Below, piece after piece: positions 48,914 to 59,507 of a DNA stretch of 64,000 bases (positions are counted from its first letter, which is position 1; every line of letters starts with the position of its first letter). Source of the stretch: Dichotomocladium elegans (taxonomy: Eukaryota; Mucoromycota; Mucoromycetes; Mucorales; Lichtheimiaceae); contig JAIXMN010000001.1 of NCBI GenBank assembly GCA_025716815.1, positions 1,054,001 to 1,118,000 of the forward strand, written 5' to 3'. Both the position numbers and the translations under genes were made by a program. The notes below the pieces were generated by a model. That model was not told where the DNA came from and searched no databases. It saw only the letters and a list, made by a program, of their open reading frames with translations.

Positions 48914-50626
48914 TTACTGATAGTACAGGTGCGATGCTCGATTAGGGAGGGGAACGTCGTAGCTCCAGGGCTGAACATCCACATCTTTTATGACCACATG
49001 GACGCCTCTACATCTGCCTCGCGGTATAAGGCTGGTCGGATCAAAAGGTGGCATCATCCCGCAGTTGACAAGCACCAATCTCTTCAAACGTGAAGATCGA
49101 CATACAAGATCAACCAGCCCAGTAGGCGACACGTCCAAACACTGATTAAGTAGCAGCGAAGAAACTCCACGGATGGCCACCAGAGACATGTAGCTGAGAT
49201 GGTCTATCCGTACAAGAGTCACGTCGCGCAGGGAGGGAATGACATGCAGTGGAGTCAGGTCAAGCGTTTTTGAGTGCCACGTATCCAGCCGGAGAGAAAC
49301 CAGCAAAGGAGCCCAATGCGCAATCTCATGAATGATGCGGGATGGTAAGCGTTTGAATGCCATGTCGAGCCCTGTGAGTTGCTGGCCGCGACCAACAGAA
49401 GCAGCTGCAGCAGTAAGGAACTGGCCAAGAAGCGCTGTCATGGATGGATCCGATCGGCGGTGGGAGTGGTGGTTGTACACTGGTGACAAGAGATCGGTGG
49501 CGGTGATGCTATTGGATGTGGCTGCGGTCAGCGAAGTAGTCGCCATAGCGATGCTGGTATTTCCCTCAACGAGACAAATCTGGCGAGCGTTGGGAAACTG
49601 CTGCCTTACAGCCGATGCGTAGTTATCCAGCCCTCTCCGGCCACATGACACAATACGCACCGATTCGGAACAAAAGGGATACGTTGTTAGATCAGGCAAG
49701 TGCAGTACCCTGAGTGTGCTTGCAAAATGGGCGAGCCAACTGTCGCCAATGCTTCCTTTGTCCATGACAGCATCTTTATAATCGCCAAGGCAAAAATAAC
49801 TTAGTTGCCCAGGATGATGGGGGGTCTTCGGGACGTATTCTTGTATGACGTTCTGCAGGATGGCCGGGTTGCCGATATGCAAATGAACGAGATCTGGACA
49901 TGCTTCCATGACCTCCTGGCAATCGATGCAAGCTTCTACGTTCAGCACCAATTTTTCAAGACGAGGGCACTGACGGAGCAACGCCATGATCTCGTGCCGC
50001 ACGGGCCGGGTGGACAAGCACAACGACCGAAGAGAGAAGGAAGATGCCATGGCTGTGAAGAACTCCGCGCGGGGCATGGTGTGGTACTCGCGCTGGTCTA
50101 CACTGTAGGCGAAATGAATCATTTTAGGGCATGCAGCAATGATCTTTGTTATATGCGAAAGAAATAGGCCGGCCACCTTCGTGAGGGTCAGGGATTGGAG
50201 GGTCTGTGTGGGTAAGACCTCGATGAGCCGATCCTCCTGGATTACGGATGGCGTGATCAGTTCTAGACGACAATTAGCTACCGGTGTAGGACAAGGTATT
50301 ATGCAGCTGGGATGGGAATAACACACAGTACCTAGCGTTGTGAATGTGTTATTACGGAGCGAAAGCTGTCGAAGGATTTGATACAGGCTATTTCCCTTGA
50401 AAGATTCCGACCACAGTACAACTGAATGGATCGAAGGGAAACAATGTATCCGCGGTGATAGGTACGCATAATTGGTGATATCGATATTAGCTACCTGCAT
50501 CCTGTCTGCCACCGCGCTCGACACGATCCGTTGCCATGTCCGGCATGTCCGTATGGCTTGACACCAATCCACTACGTCAAGATAAGAGAAGACCTGGATG
50601 CAGAGCTCGTAAGGCAATGTTTCCAT
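48914..50626 (-). CDS. F-box/LRR protein, paralog 1
   Basis: This is a probable substrate receptor of an SCF ubiquitin ligase. An N-terminal F-box (METLPYELCIQVFSYLDVVD...CRTWQRIV, residues 1-35) is followed by leucine-rich repeats across the rest, for example LRSLCLSTRPV, LEKLVLNVEAC and LVSLRLDTW. The frame is open throughout. By comparison with the two paralogs, a 69-nt intron (50,263-50,331, GTACTG...TCTAG) lies after codon 98; it is a multiple of three without a stop, so splicing changes 570 to 547 residues. The intron position and phase 1 match those of the neighbours. A low-complexity Thr/Ala segment occurs near residue 350-370. The target protein is unknown. Confidence 0.85.
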   Translation of the reverse strand: METLPYELCIQVFSYLDVVDWCQAIRTCRTWQRIVSSAVADRMQVANIDITNYAYLSPRIHCFPSIHSVVLWSESFKGNSLYQILRQLSLRNNTFTTLGTVCYSHPSCIIPCPTPVANCRLELITPSVIQEDRLIEVLPTQTLQSLTLTKVAGLFLSHITKIIAACPKMIHFAYSVDQREYHTMPRAEFFTAMASSFSLRSLCLSTRPVRHEIMALLRQCPRLEKLVLNVEACIDCQEVMEACPDLVHLHIGNPAILQNVIQEYVPKTPHHPGQLSYFCLGDYKDAVMDKGSIGDSWLAHFASTLRVLHLPDLTTYPFCSESVRIVSCGRRGLDNYASAVRQQFPNARQICLVEGNTSIAMATTSLTAATSNSITATDLLSPVYNHHSHRRSDPSMTALLGQFLTAAAASVGRGQQLTGLDMAFKRLPSRIIHEIAHWAPLLVSLRLDTWHSKTLDLTPLHVIPSLRDVTLVRIDHLSYMSLVAIRGVSSLLLNQCLDVSPTGLVDLVCRSSRLKRLVLVNCGMMPPFDPTSLIPRGRCRGVHVVIKDVDVQPWSYDVPLPNRASHLYYQ

Positions 50627-51238
50627 AGGGTATGAAAGAGTGAGAGAGGAGGGGAAAGAAAAAGAAAAAGAGTTGATGGGTTACGGCATGGCCCCACTTC
50701 CCAGAACGGGAAGCCATCCTGCGGCATTTTCTTCCTTCCAGTATTAATCGCCTCTTAATCCCTCTTGTTAAGGCTTAATTTTCTCACAGACCCGTGCGCT
50801 ATTTACATCCATCAAAAGTACTGTCTTTTTCCTGTGAACGCCACAATGGATGGGAAGAGACTTGGTTCGGGTCATCTGGCAAGGTACGACCTGGAAGAAG
50901 GGGGAAGCGAAAAGGTTTCATGTTTATTTCCTCGTTGAATTTCACACACTTGTCTGCATACCAGACCGGGGTTTTACACTGGGGATAGGGCTTTTTAGTC
51001 AATGCTAATGCATCACCCATGGCTGATCACGCCTAAATGCTAGATACCAATGCAAAGGCATGAGAAAGAGAAAAACACGACTTTATATGTATATCCTGTC
51101 TCGAGGCTAATTTCTAAAGCCGTTTTCAGGTGTTGGTAGTACATGCAGGGTATCCGTTAGATAGATATATATATATACGTGTGCGCGCGTGTGTGTGTGC
51201 GTATGTGCCCTCCCATTCTTCTGCCTTTTCCCCCTTTT
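50627..51238. other. Intergenic region between F-box paralogs 1 and 2
   Basis: This is the probable promoter of paralog 1 and terminator region of paralog 2. It contains a short TA/TG-rich microsatellite at 51,163-51,203. The 73-codon ORF at 50,799-51,020 on the complement has no recognisable motif. Confidence 0.45.
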
Positions 51239-52886
51239 TTACTGCAGGATCAGCTCGACTTTGCCCCATCTTTTATACTTCTGAATCACATGCATTGCAT
51301 TTCCTTGACATTTTGAGAGGATGAAACTGTTGAGCCTGGGCATCTTTGGCAGAATGGAATCGGGATCCCAATCGGGGGTTGAGATATAACATTCAATCAG
51401 GCACAGCTGCTCAAGGGTAGGCCATGAATTCTGTTCTTTGTGGAGGAGGGATGGGAATAGGAAATGGCGCAAGCGAAGTCGACGAAGGCGAGAGAGATGC
51501 TGCAATGCGTCGAATTTCATGTGATCCGATGGAGCAATGCTTCCTAGAGTCAAGTCTTGAAGCGACGCGATACGGGACAACAAGTATACGGCTGTATCCC
51601 CGTCAAAGAGGGAGCAATAGTCAAACACGAGAGTGGTTAGGCAAGTGAGCTGAGGCAGCATGGATAAGAGGGAGTTTCGCTTGACGACAGAACAGGCGTC
51701 ATAGCCAAATTGGGCTCGAAACGAAAGTTTGACCAATGACTGACGAAAGCGACTGATGGTGTCAATGACAGAAAATGAGAGGCTACCGAAATCCAGAATA
51801 TGGAGCTCCTCGAGGGACGGGCATGCATTGATCAAGGTAATCAGGGCGTGCGGGTCCTGTACTGTGACGGTAGAAAGGATCTTCAAGCTGCTGAAGTCAG
51901 GTAAGCGATGAGGCTCTATAGCAGCAGGAGCAGATACTGCCGCTGCTGCAGGATGCTGAATAAGCGAAGATGGCGGGAGATGGAGAATCTGGAGGGTCTG
52001 CGAGTGAGCATGGAGTATTTGGCGGATTCCTTGGATGAAGAGAGGGTTTTCCGCCAGATAGAGATATCGCAGCCCTTGCTGCCTCTTGATATCCTTTGTT
52101 CTGAGTTGAAGGGCGGGATGGTCCATGCCAATGCAATGGGTCTTCTTGCCCATGTGGAGAAGCTCGAGCTGAGGGCACCAGGTGAGAATGTCCGTCGGAC
52201 TCAGCGGCGTGTTGTCAATTGTAAGAGCAACGAGGTTGGGGCAGTTCTTTAGTACTAAGGTAGGATCGAACAGACAGCGGGATTCCGTCTGGAGCTGAAG
52301 AGATACGAGGGAATAACAGGAAGCGGGTGGTCTGCTGCAGGGCACGGTGCTGCAAGAATTAGAATTGGAAATGCGGATTGTGTAACTCAATTGACAGAGC
52401 GAGGGACATGCTTGAAGAACTCGGGTAATGTCAACAAACGCGCCTTTCATGTCAGTAAGCGCTAGCGATGTCAAGTTGTCCGCAAGATGCTCAAGCATAA
52501 CGTATAGCCCTTCAGGATCAACTAAAGCGATATCTGCTATTTCTGGTGGTTGTTTTAATGGCACAGATCATTCAAAAAGAAGAGAGAGATATAGAGTGAA
52601 TACCTAGTTTAGATAAATGGCACTTTGAGAGGTTCTCCAGTGAGGAAAGTAGGCAAGCATCATTCGCCAGGTGCAAATGGACGGAACGAATGGAAGGAAA
52701 TAAGCAGATGCTATTCAGGTAAGATGGATAAGTCGTGTCCTCAATGTACATCTCATCAAACACATCAGCCACTGCAATTGCAACCAATCGGCGCCATGAT
52801 TGGCAGACATGAACACAGCGTATCCAATCACAAATATTTAATTGAGTGAAGATGCGAGAGAGGATCTCAATTGGCAAGACTTCCAT
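51239..52886 (-). CDS. F-box/LRR protein, paralog 2
   Basis: Two exons on the complement (52,604-52,886 and 51,239-52,542) join in phase to 528 residues. The F-box (MEVLPIEILSRIFTQLNICD...CQSWRRLV) occupies residues 1-40. The LRR region includes LTSLALTDM, LEELHILDFGSL, LVKLSFRAQFG and a C-terminal RLNSFILSKCQGN. The first exon is 283 bases, exactly as in paralog 3, and ends in phase 1. Acceptor AG precedes AAATAGCAG. The gene is a tandem duplicate of its neighbours with considerable divergence, so the duplication is old. It is a likely SCF adaptor; the substrate is unknown. Confidence 0.85.
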
Positions 52887-53108
52887 TGAAAGTAGAAAGA
52901 ATAGCCTAGTCTAAGCTCCCCTTACTTTTGTGTTCCTGCCACAGGTGGACAAAACACGTGATGATACAGCGTCATTAAGGATTCCGTTTGAGGTTTATTG
53001 TAGGTATTGCATGTAGCAAATAAGGATGCCACCGTTTTTGACGCCTATAGTTTGTCAGAAAGAATGGCTGCGGCTAAATGGAAGAAAGAGACTAGGAAGG
53101 TGTCTTTT

Positions 53109-53170
53109 TTTTTTTTTTTTTTACCTTTGAATATCTGCGTATGTCTGTGTGCGTGTGTGTGTGTGCGTAT
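53109..53170. repeat. Poly-T run followed by GT microsatellite
   Basis: About sixteen or more T residues at 53,107-53,122 are followed by a GT/GC alternating tract at 53,146-53,167. The location is 3' of F-box paralog 3, so no coding effect is expected. Confidence 0.8.
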
Positions 53171-53213
53171 ATAATGAAATGGTTTGGAAAGGCATAGTTG
53201 ATTGATTCTTTCA

Positions 53214-54911
53214 TCACTCTCGAAGATGGTCCAGCACTTTCTGATGCACGGTAATTTCGACCTGTTGCTTTCTCGCATGATCAATCAGAGTTTTGACGCT
53301 AACATCGTATCCCAAGCACTCCATTAAAATGATTTCTCGTAAGCGTGGCGGGGCCCTGTCTATCAGTGCCAACAAATTGGCGACAGACCGACAATGCTCA
53401 AAGAAAACTGTTTCAAGTCGTCTCAGCAACACCAGACCATCCACCGAGAATTCTCCAAAGCGTGTGATGCCGAGGAATCGCAAGTTTTGTATGGCAGCCA
53501 ATACATCAAAAGACACACCCAACGACCTCCTGGAACTTTCGAGATAGAGCTCCTGCAATGTCCGGATACACGAAATAGCGTTTAAAGCGCGTTGTTCAAA
53601 GTACTCGATCTGGATATCGAGCCTGGTGAGTTGGGGCAACTGCGCCAACGATCTTACAAGCTGATCCCTGTAGACCCGAGTTTCATGCTGGTTGACAAGG
53701 AGAAAGGATGCGGTCTTGAGAGAGGAGAGCCTGAGGATAGCATTCACGATAGACTGGGACAGGCAGCCACTCGAATCACAAAGATCCAAGGCTTGGAGAT
53801 TAGGACATTGGTTGAGCAGATCTGCAAGATCCGCTTCGTCTGAGTCGCCCTCGCTCATGTCCTCATCACCGTTTGCTTCACCTTCCGCACGGCGGTTACT
53901 GTTCCTGCTGCTGTTCCTGCTACTACTGTTATTGTGGCTGCGGTTTTTTCCTCGACACGAGAGCACCTCGAGTTTGTCATAGTTGAGTGCCAAACAATCG
54001 GGATCGATGTGCTCGACGTGGAGGGTCCTGAGCGTGCGATGATGCTTTTGCAGGGCCCAGTTGCCATTGCTCACGATGTTGTTCTTGTAATACTCGAGGC
54101 ACAGGTACCACAAACCATCCTCATGTTCCCTCGGCTCCCAGACCACATCGGCCAGGATGCTGAAGCTGCCAATATGCAGATACTCAATCTGCGGCAAAGT
54201 TTCTAGTATTTGGCGGCAGTCCAGAGGCATCACCACATCGAGTTTAAGGGCTTTGAGATTTGGACAGGACTGTAGGATTGAGAGGATGTCGTAGTGCGCC
54301 TGTCCAGTGTAAAGGCTTAGGGATATGAGATGTGGATGGAAGTTGAGGTTGCTGAGGTGGTCCTTCGCGGGATCGAACTGGACAAAGATGTCGCTGGTGT
54401 AGCCAAAGTGGAAGAGATGTGGGCAGGTGTTGAGGATATGAGCGAAGTCCATAAATGCGGCAGATGTGATGTTCAGCGTCAGAGATTTCAGGTGCATAGA
54501 TAAGATCTCGAGCATTTTGAAGAATCGTCCGACGCTGTAGATCCGTGCTTGCTTAAGCTCTAAAAGGGGAAATTACAGCCGCACGATGAGCCCATCTATC
54601 GCGTCTGGGTTTTTGGTGCGGTCGTCACCTAAAAACGACACCTGACAAGCGGCAACATGCTGCAGTGCGGCGTAGAGGGTTGATTCACAATGGTTTGCAT
54701 CCACACTGATAGACTGGACTGAAGGGAAACGGCGAACGCTGGTGAGGCAAGGAAAGGTATCCTTGTCGATAGACACGTGGTTCCAGATATCAGACACAGC
54801 CTTCGGAATCATAACAAACCAGGATCTGGACACTTGAATGCATTGGATCCAGTCGCGGACATTGAGTTGAGATAGAATCTTTGAAACGATCTCGCATGGC
54901 AATGACTCCAT
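53214..54911 (-). CDS. F-box/LRR protein, paralog 3
   Basis: Two exons on the complement (54,629-54,911 and 53,214-54,559) join in phase to 542 residues. The F-box reads MESLPCEIVSKILSQLNVRD...SRSWFVMI at residues 1-35. The LRRs include LKSLTLNITSAAF, LISLSLYTGQAH, LKALKLDVVM and LQALDLCDSSG. An acidic, Asn/Ser-rich insertion (HNNSSSRNSSRNSN, then GDEDMSEGDSDEADL) interrupts the repeats at about residues 285-320 and is not seen in the paralogs. Exon 1 length and intron phase equal those of paralog 2. A frame without splicing would end soon after the donor, so splicing is required here. Confidence 0.85.
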
Positions 54912-55579
54912 CTTGTCCAGGCAGAGGTGGCGCTGAACTTTTTTTTGGGTGCGATAAACTCAAAGCTTGTGCGACATCAGAATGTAGTCCAGCATGATGG
55001 AATTATCCACATGAGAAATCGGCTTGTCACCTGAGGAAGAATCCTCCTCCCAGAATGAGCGGGCATGTGGAAGGGGTGGCTTAGATGCTAAAGTACCATG
55101 CATCCTCCGGTATCAAATGATGTGCATGATGGTCTACAAAGACCCTATCACAGAAACTCGCAAGTATCACGAACTTGGAAGTGGGCACATTGATGGAATG
55201 TCTGCGAACGGCACGCCGAGATATTTCAACTACGCAAAAAGATGACGCCTGCCTCGTTGATGGTTTTCTTGCATCGCGCGGACATGTCGTTGACATTTAT
55301 ATACTGGTCTAAAGATCATGTCGTGGCCAAATAAGCTTGTGATTAAACAAGGACGTCTTTCTGTCCGCACCACGCTGTGTTAAGAATTCACTTTTGGACA
55401 GGGCAGTGGATCTCATCATCAACCAGCGTATGCATATGACATGGATGAGAGCCAACGATGCGAATAACAAAGTCTAGCGCACGCGCCCACCCCCAAAGAA
55501 GGCTTATTGACAAAGGCAGCTGCGCTATAGAAATCGAGAGATATGAAGCTTGATGTCCTTTGTACCCATACACGATGAG
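54912..55579. other. Intergenic region
   Basis: This is the upstream region of F-box paralog 3. No gene is supported; ORFs are below 75 codons and lack motifs. Confidence 0.5.
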
Positions 55580-57030
55580 GAAACACATCATTATACACTA
55601 TTTTTCAAAATCAAAATCGCACCCTGCCAGTTCGCATTTTGCCCAGAAATCTTTACGCGTGATGACAAATCGAACGTTACATACATACACGGAAAGATGT
55701 CGCACAAAAAAAGCTTTCTCTTTTATACGTTTTTCCGTTCTGAAATCAGCAACCTATTTTTCTACCAAGATGGCCAAGGTCAGGTCGTTGATGAGCGTAG
55801 CTGTCCTGAAACTATGGACTATGTCATTGATGAGGAAATGTACTCACTTCAATCCGTTTGTTCTCACACTGAATATCTGCGTAGCATATCGTGCAAAGAT
55901 AACCCTGAACTTACTCCCACACACATTCCCCAGCGAAAGGATACAGACATTCGGATGAAAGAAGCGGGGATCAAGCGCAGTTACACAGCATAAACTGACC
56001 AAGACAACGTCAGATTTTTCCAACGGATGTTTGAGAAGATCTTGAGTGCATCAGCTGCTAAGTCTCCATATTCGTTCAGCCCAGCGATGGGCATTACAGT
56101 ACGAGAAGGACCCTGACAGCATCTTTAAGAAACCTAACGCGGGGGGACCGTTCGCGTATTCTCAATGAAGAGCATAAGCGCATTCTTTTAGAATGCGTTG
56201 ATGAAGACCTAGCCATTGTCCTGGAGCAACTGCTCCAACGACTTGAGGGTCTCAAAGCATCTAAAACGATACTCCATCGATTTATGAAAACGTATGCAAC
56301 TTGTCATTAAAAACGGTTTGGTTTCAGCCTATAGAGAGGAATAGTGCTGCGAAGATCCAAGTGCGCCTTGGCTGAGTGCTCAGATGGGATAGGACCGAAA
56401 TTGACTTCAATAAGCTGCGTTTTCCTTGATGAGTCTGGTTTCCATATTAACATGAAATGCAACATGGCGTGGTCCAAGAAAGGGACCCCTGCAATGGTTA
56501 CAGAACCAAAGACAACCACAATCGTGGGAGCAATCTCAGCATCATTCAATGTAGCTTGAGACTCCCGCAGCACCAATCAAGAAAAGAAGAGGGCAGGTCA
56601 ATCTGAAGTTGCGAGCAAAGGAACTGCAACTGAACATCATCTCAGCTTCCTTAAGGCGATAATGGACGAGATGGGCAAGTATGAACATATGAAGGGCCAT
56701 TATTTAGTAATGGACAATGCACCTATCCATGCGGCTCAGGATATCTCTGAATACATTGAGTGTCGAGGATATCGATATGCTTATCTTCCACCATACTCGC
56801 CTGAACTCAATCCTATTGAGCAGTTTTTGGTCAGTGGTCAAGAGCAAAGTTAAATGCAATAGGTTTTTGGAAAGGGAGACGTTGATGACACGAATCAGCG
56901 AGGCATCCAATATCTTAAAGCTGAGCGATTTCGAAGGTTTTGTTTCTCATTATCATATGTGCTTAGTTAACTGCCACTGTATCTACTGCACCATCATTTG
57001 TCACAACGAAATTTCTTCTGCACCTCCTTG
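55580..57030 (+). mobile_element. Dead Tc1/mariner-type (DDE) element, copy 3
   Basis: This is the best-preserved copy in the window. The N-terminal piece (55,696-55,993) reads VIDEEMYSLQSVCSHTEYL and ends at a stop. The catalytic part is readable as CVFLDESGFHINMKCNMAW, then SKKGTPAMVT and TIVGAIS (56,412-56,550), then VMDNAPIHAAQDISEYIE and YLPPYSPELNPIEQF (56,704-56,828). These are the D, D and E/D blocks of the IS630/Tc1/mariner DDE_3 superfamily, followed by a frameshift in the QFWSxVK block. Several further frameshifts and stops make it inactive. It retains about 30 bases around the second Asp block that are missing from copies 1 and 2. Confidence 0.85.
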
Positions 57031-57512
57031 ATTTCCTATAAATAATGGACAGCCGAGAAATCTCCTTTCTCCATCAACTTCATCCCGACCCTCTCTTCCA
57101 TGGTCTTATTCGGTATGCTCGCTATAATACCAAATTATGTTATTGCAACCAATGTACACTGCCCTTTTTAGATTAACCAATCGTACCCGTGCTTGATGAG
57201 CCATGGAAGAGCAGAGTTCCTGAACACCCTTCCTGTCTCTTCTTGTGTGCTGGCTCTCTCGTCCTGTCTCTCCGTCCCGGTTATCGCCGGGACTACCCAT
57301 GATAACTCCTGGGTCCTTCGGGACCCTTGAGTGTAAGTTAAAGTGGATGGAGGAGTAGTGTTTTCTGTTGACTAACAGGGTTTTAATCCATGGATGCAAA
57401 ATCTTTTTACCTACTGATATGACAACTTTATACAATTCTATGCGTCATTTTTTTGTACTTTGCACGACATTATTTTATCTTGTTTACGATATTTGTTTTT
57501 GAGAATAAAGTA
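57030..57512 (+). repeat. LTR-like dispersed repeat, copy B
   Basis: The segment matches 1,700-2,092 block by block: TATA-like CTATAAATAA, GAGAAATCT, GACCCTCTCTTCCATGG, CCAATCGTACCCGT, TGTTGACTAA, AATCCATGGATGC, TTTTTTTGTACTTTGCACGACATTATTTT and AATAAAGTACA. An inverted pair CCCGGTTATCGCCGGG and GGGTCCTTCGGGACCC sits within it and could form two hairpins. It lies immediately after DDE copy 3 and 70 bases beyond the P450 stop. Confidence 0.55.
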
Positions 57513-57581
57513 CAAAAGATCTGTATCTTGATGTGTGGGCGGTGCAGGGAGGAGAAGACATGATTAATTAGGTAGAGATAT

Positions 57582-59507
57582 TTAGTTGCGTTTCTCAACG
57601 TAAACCTTCATGCCATTAGCCATAGGCATTGTGAGCGAAGGAGCATAGGTGATATCCTGGTTAGGAGCAAGAGTGAACTTGTATCGTCTCAGCAGCAGGG
57701 TGATGGCAACAAGGGCTTCCAAAGTCGCTAGATTCTGCCCCAGACAGACGCGCGGGCCGGCATGGAAAGCGGGCCACTGGCCCGCTGACTCCCGGCGCAG
57801 TTTCCCTTCTTCGTCAATCCAACGCTCTGGCCTGAATTGCTTTGCATCAGGTCCCCACACTTGCGTGCTACGACCCATCGCATAAGATGACCAGGTGAAT
57901 GACTCGCCTTTGCGGATGTGTGTACCATCCGGTAGAACATCGTCTTCAAGTGCGACCTTGACGTTCGCCGGGACGGAGGGGTAAAGTCGAAGGACTTCAT
58001 AAAATCTATATCGTAAAATTATAAGCATTTGGCCGGTTCTTCGAGCCACAAGGGTACTCACACAGCATGCGCATAGGTCATGGTCCGGATCGCTTCGTAC
58101 AGCGCAGGCGGGTCCGCTTCGTGCTCGTCGCGAATTGTTTTTTCGATCTCTTCCACAAGCTTAGCTTCAATTCGTGGGTGTAACGTCAAGTTGAAAAATG
58201 TCCACGAGAGAGCCTGGGCTGTTGTATCGCGGCCAGCGATAATAAAGTTGAGAATGGTATCGCGAAGTTCGTTATCACTTAACGGTTCCCCATTTTCATT
58301 GCGGGTGAGCATGAAACGCGAAAGAAGATCCTTTGCATTGCTACCACTCTCACGGCGCTGCTTGATAATATCGTACGCAAATTGGTCAATGGTCTTCAGA
58401 TGCTGGCGAATCGATCGGGTGCCTGGGGAAAAGATGGGCTGCAAAAACTCAATAACGTAATTGTAGGGATTGATGAATCGGTCCATGCAATTGGCTTGAC
58501 AAATGTCAAAAGATTCGGCGAACGGTACTTTCTTCTTGCTAGTAAGTGAATTCAGTTGCGTGCCGAAGCCAAGCCTATTTAGTAAAGATAGACAGACGTC
58601 AGTAGTCGTATTATTTTGCGTGCGTTTGGTATTATTTAACAAGGCAGATGTATCTTACAGAACGAACGAGTCCAAGGTGAACTTAAACATGACATCGTGA
58701 AAATCAACTGCTGTGCCGTTCTCCGCCTTCTTGTCAAAGATACGCTTGGCCATGACATGTAGTTCTTCGACAAAGACTCTTTAACAATAAAGATGATTAG
58801 GATCCAAATGCCTTTCATCCCTGAACGACGCTTACTCGGTGAAGAGATCTCTGAAGTTGGCGACATTGAAGATAAGACTTGCAGCCTTGCGTTGGTACTT
58901 CCATTGTTCGCCGTTAGCGACGAAAATACCGTGGCCAAAAAGATCACCCATTGCGTTTCTAAAATTCCGTGGGTCAGACCCGGCGGTTGCTTCGGGCAAC
59001 AGCAAAGATACCTACTTCATTTGTTGACCCTTAATGTAATTTGAAAAGTTGGCTAAGTGCACATCATTCTGTTACTTTTCTTTCTATCTCATTACGGAGA
59101 AGATGTAGGAAAATTACTTTTCAAAACATATTCGACGTTTGCAGGATTAATGGTTGAAACAGCTGCAGGGCGACCTATCACTGAATCTTCGCTAAGAAAG
59201 AAAAGTAAATAAAGCGTTCGTTCCTAGGACAACAATTGCGAATGTCTTACGTAATCATCGTATTATGCCTGTCGAAATTGTATGTGACATAGTCATGGAG
59301 CCGATCTTTGTTCTTTATAAGCTTAAAAAGACTGCCAACAAGAGGATGACCCTTAATGAAGATAACGTCCTCTTTAGGTTCGGTGAATATGGAACGATCG
59401 TTGTATTTGAGCGCAAGGAGACCAAGAACAGCAGCAGAGGCGCCGCTGACCATGGTCATCATGTTCTGGGAAGGGGTGTCAACGAAGGGAGCAAGCAAAG
59501 CAGACAT
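57582..59507 (-). CDS. Cytochrome P450 monooxygenase
   Basis: This is a membrane-anchored heme monooxygenase. Seven exons on the complement (59,251-59,507; 59,118-59,191; 59,016-59,052; 58,836-58,958; 58,659-58,778; 58,062-58,574; 57,582-58,005) join in phase to 515 residues, a normal length. An N-terminal anchor lies at about residues 15-35. The I-helix reads IIAGRDTTAQALSWTF, the K-helix FYEVLRLYPSVP (ExxR split from its neighbours by an intron), then PERW, and the heme-binding loop FHAGPRVCLGQNLA with the cysteine ligand. The helix-C WKYQRK motif is in exon 4. The overall look is of the CYP4/CYP52/CYP509-like clan that oxidises fatty acids or alkanes in fungi. The substrate cannot be inferred. 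Exon 3 is only 37 bases. No partner biosynthetic genes lie next to it. Confidence 0.93.

Noticed and set aside
50799..51020. 73-codon complement ORF between F-box paralogs
   Set aside because: No motif, no splice partner, and it lies where the promoter of paralog 1 is expected.
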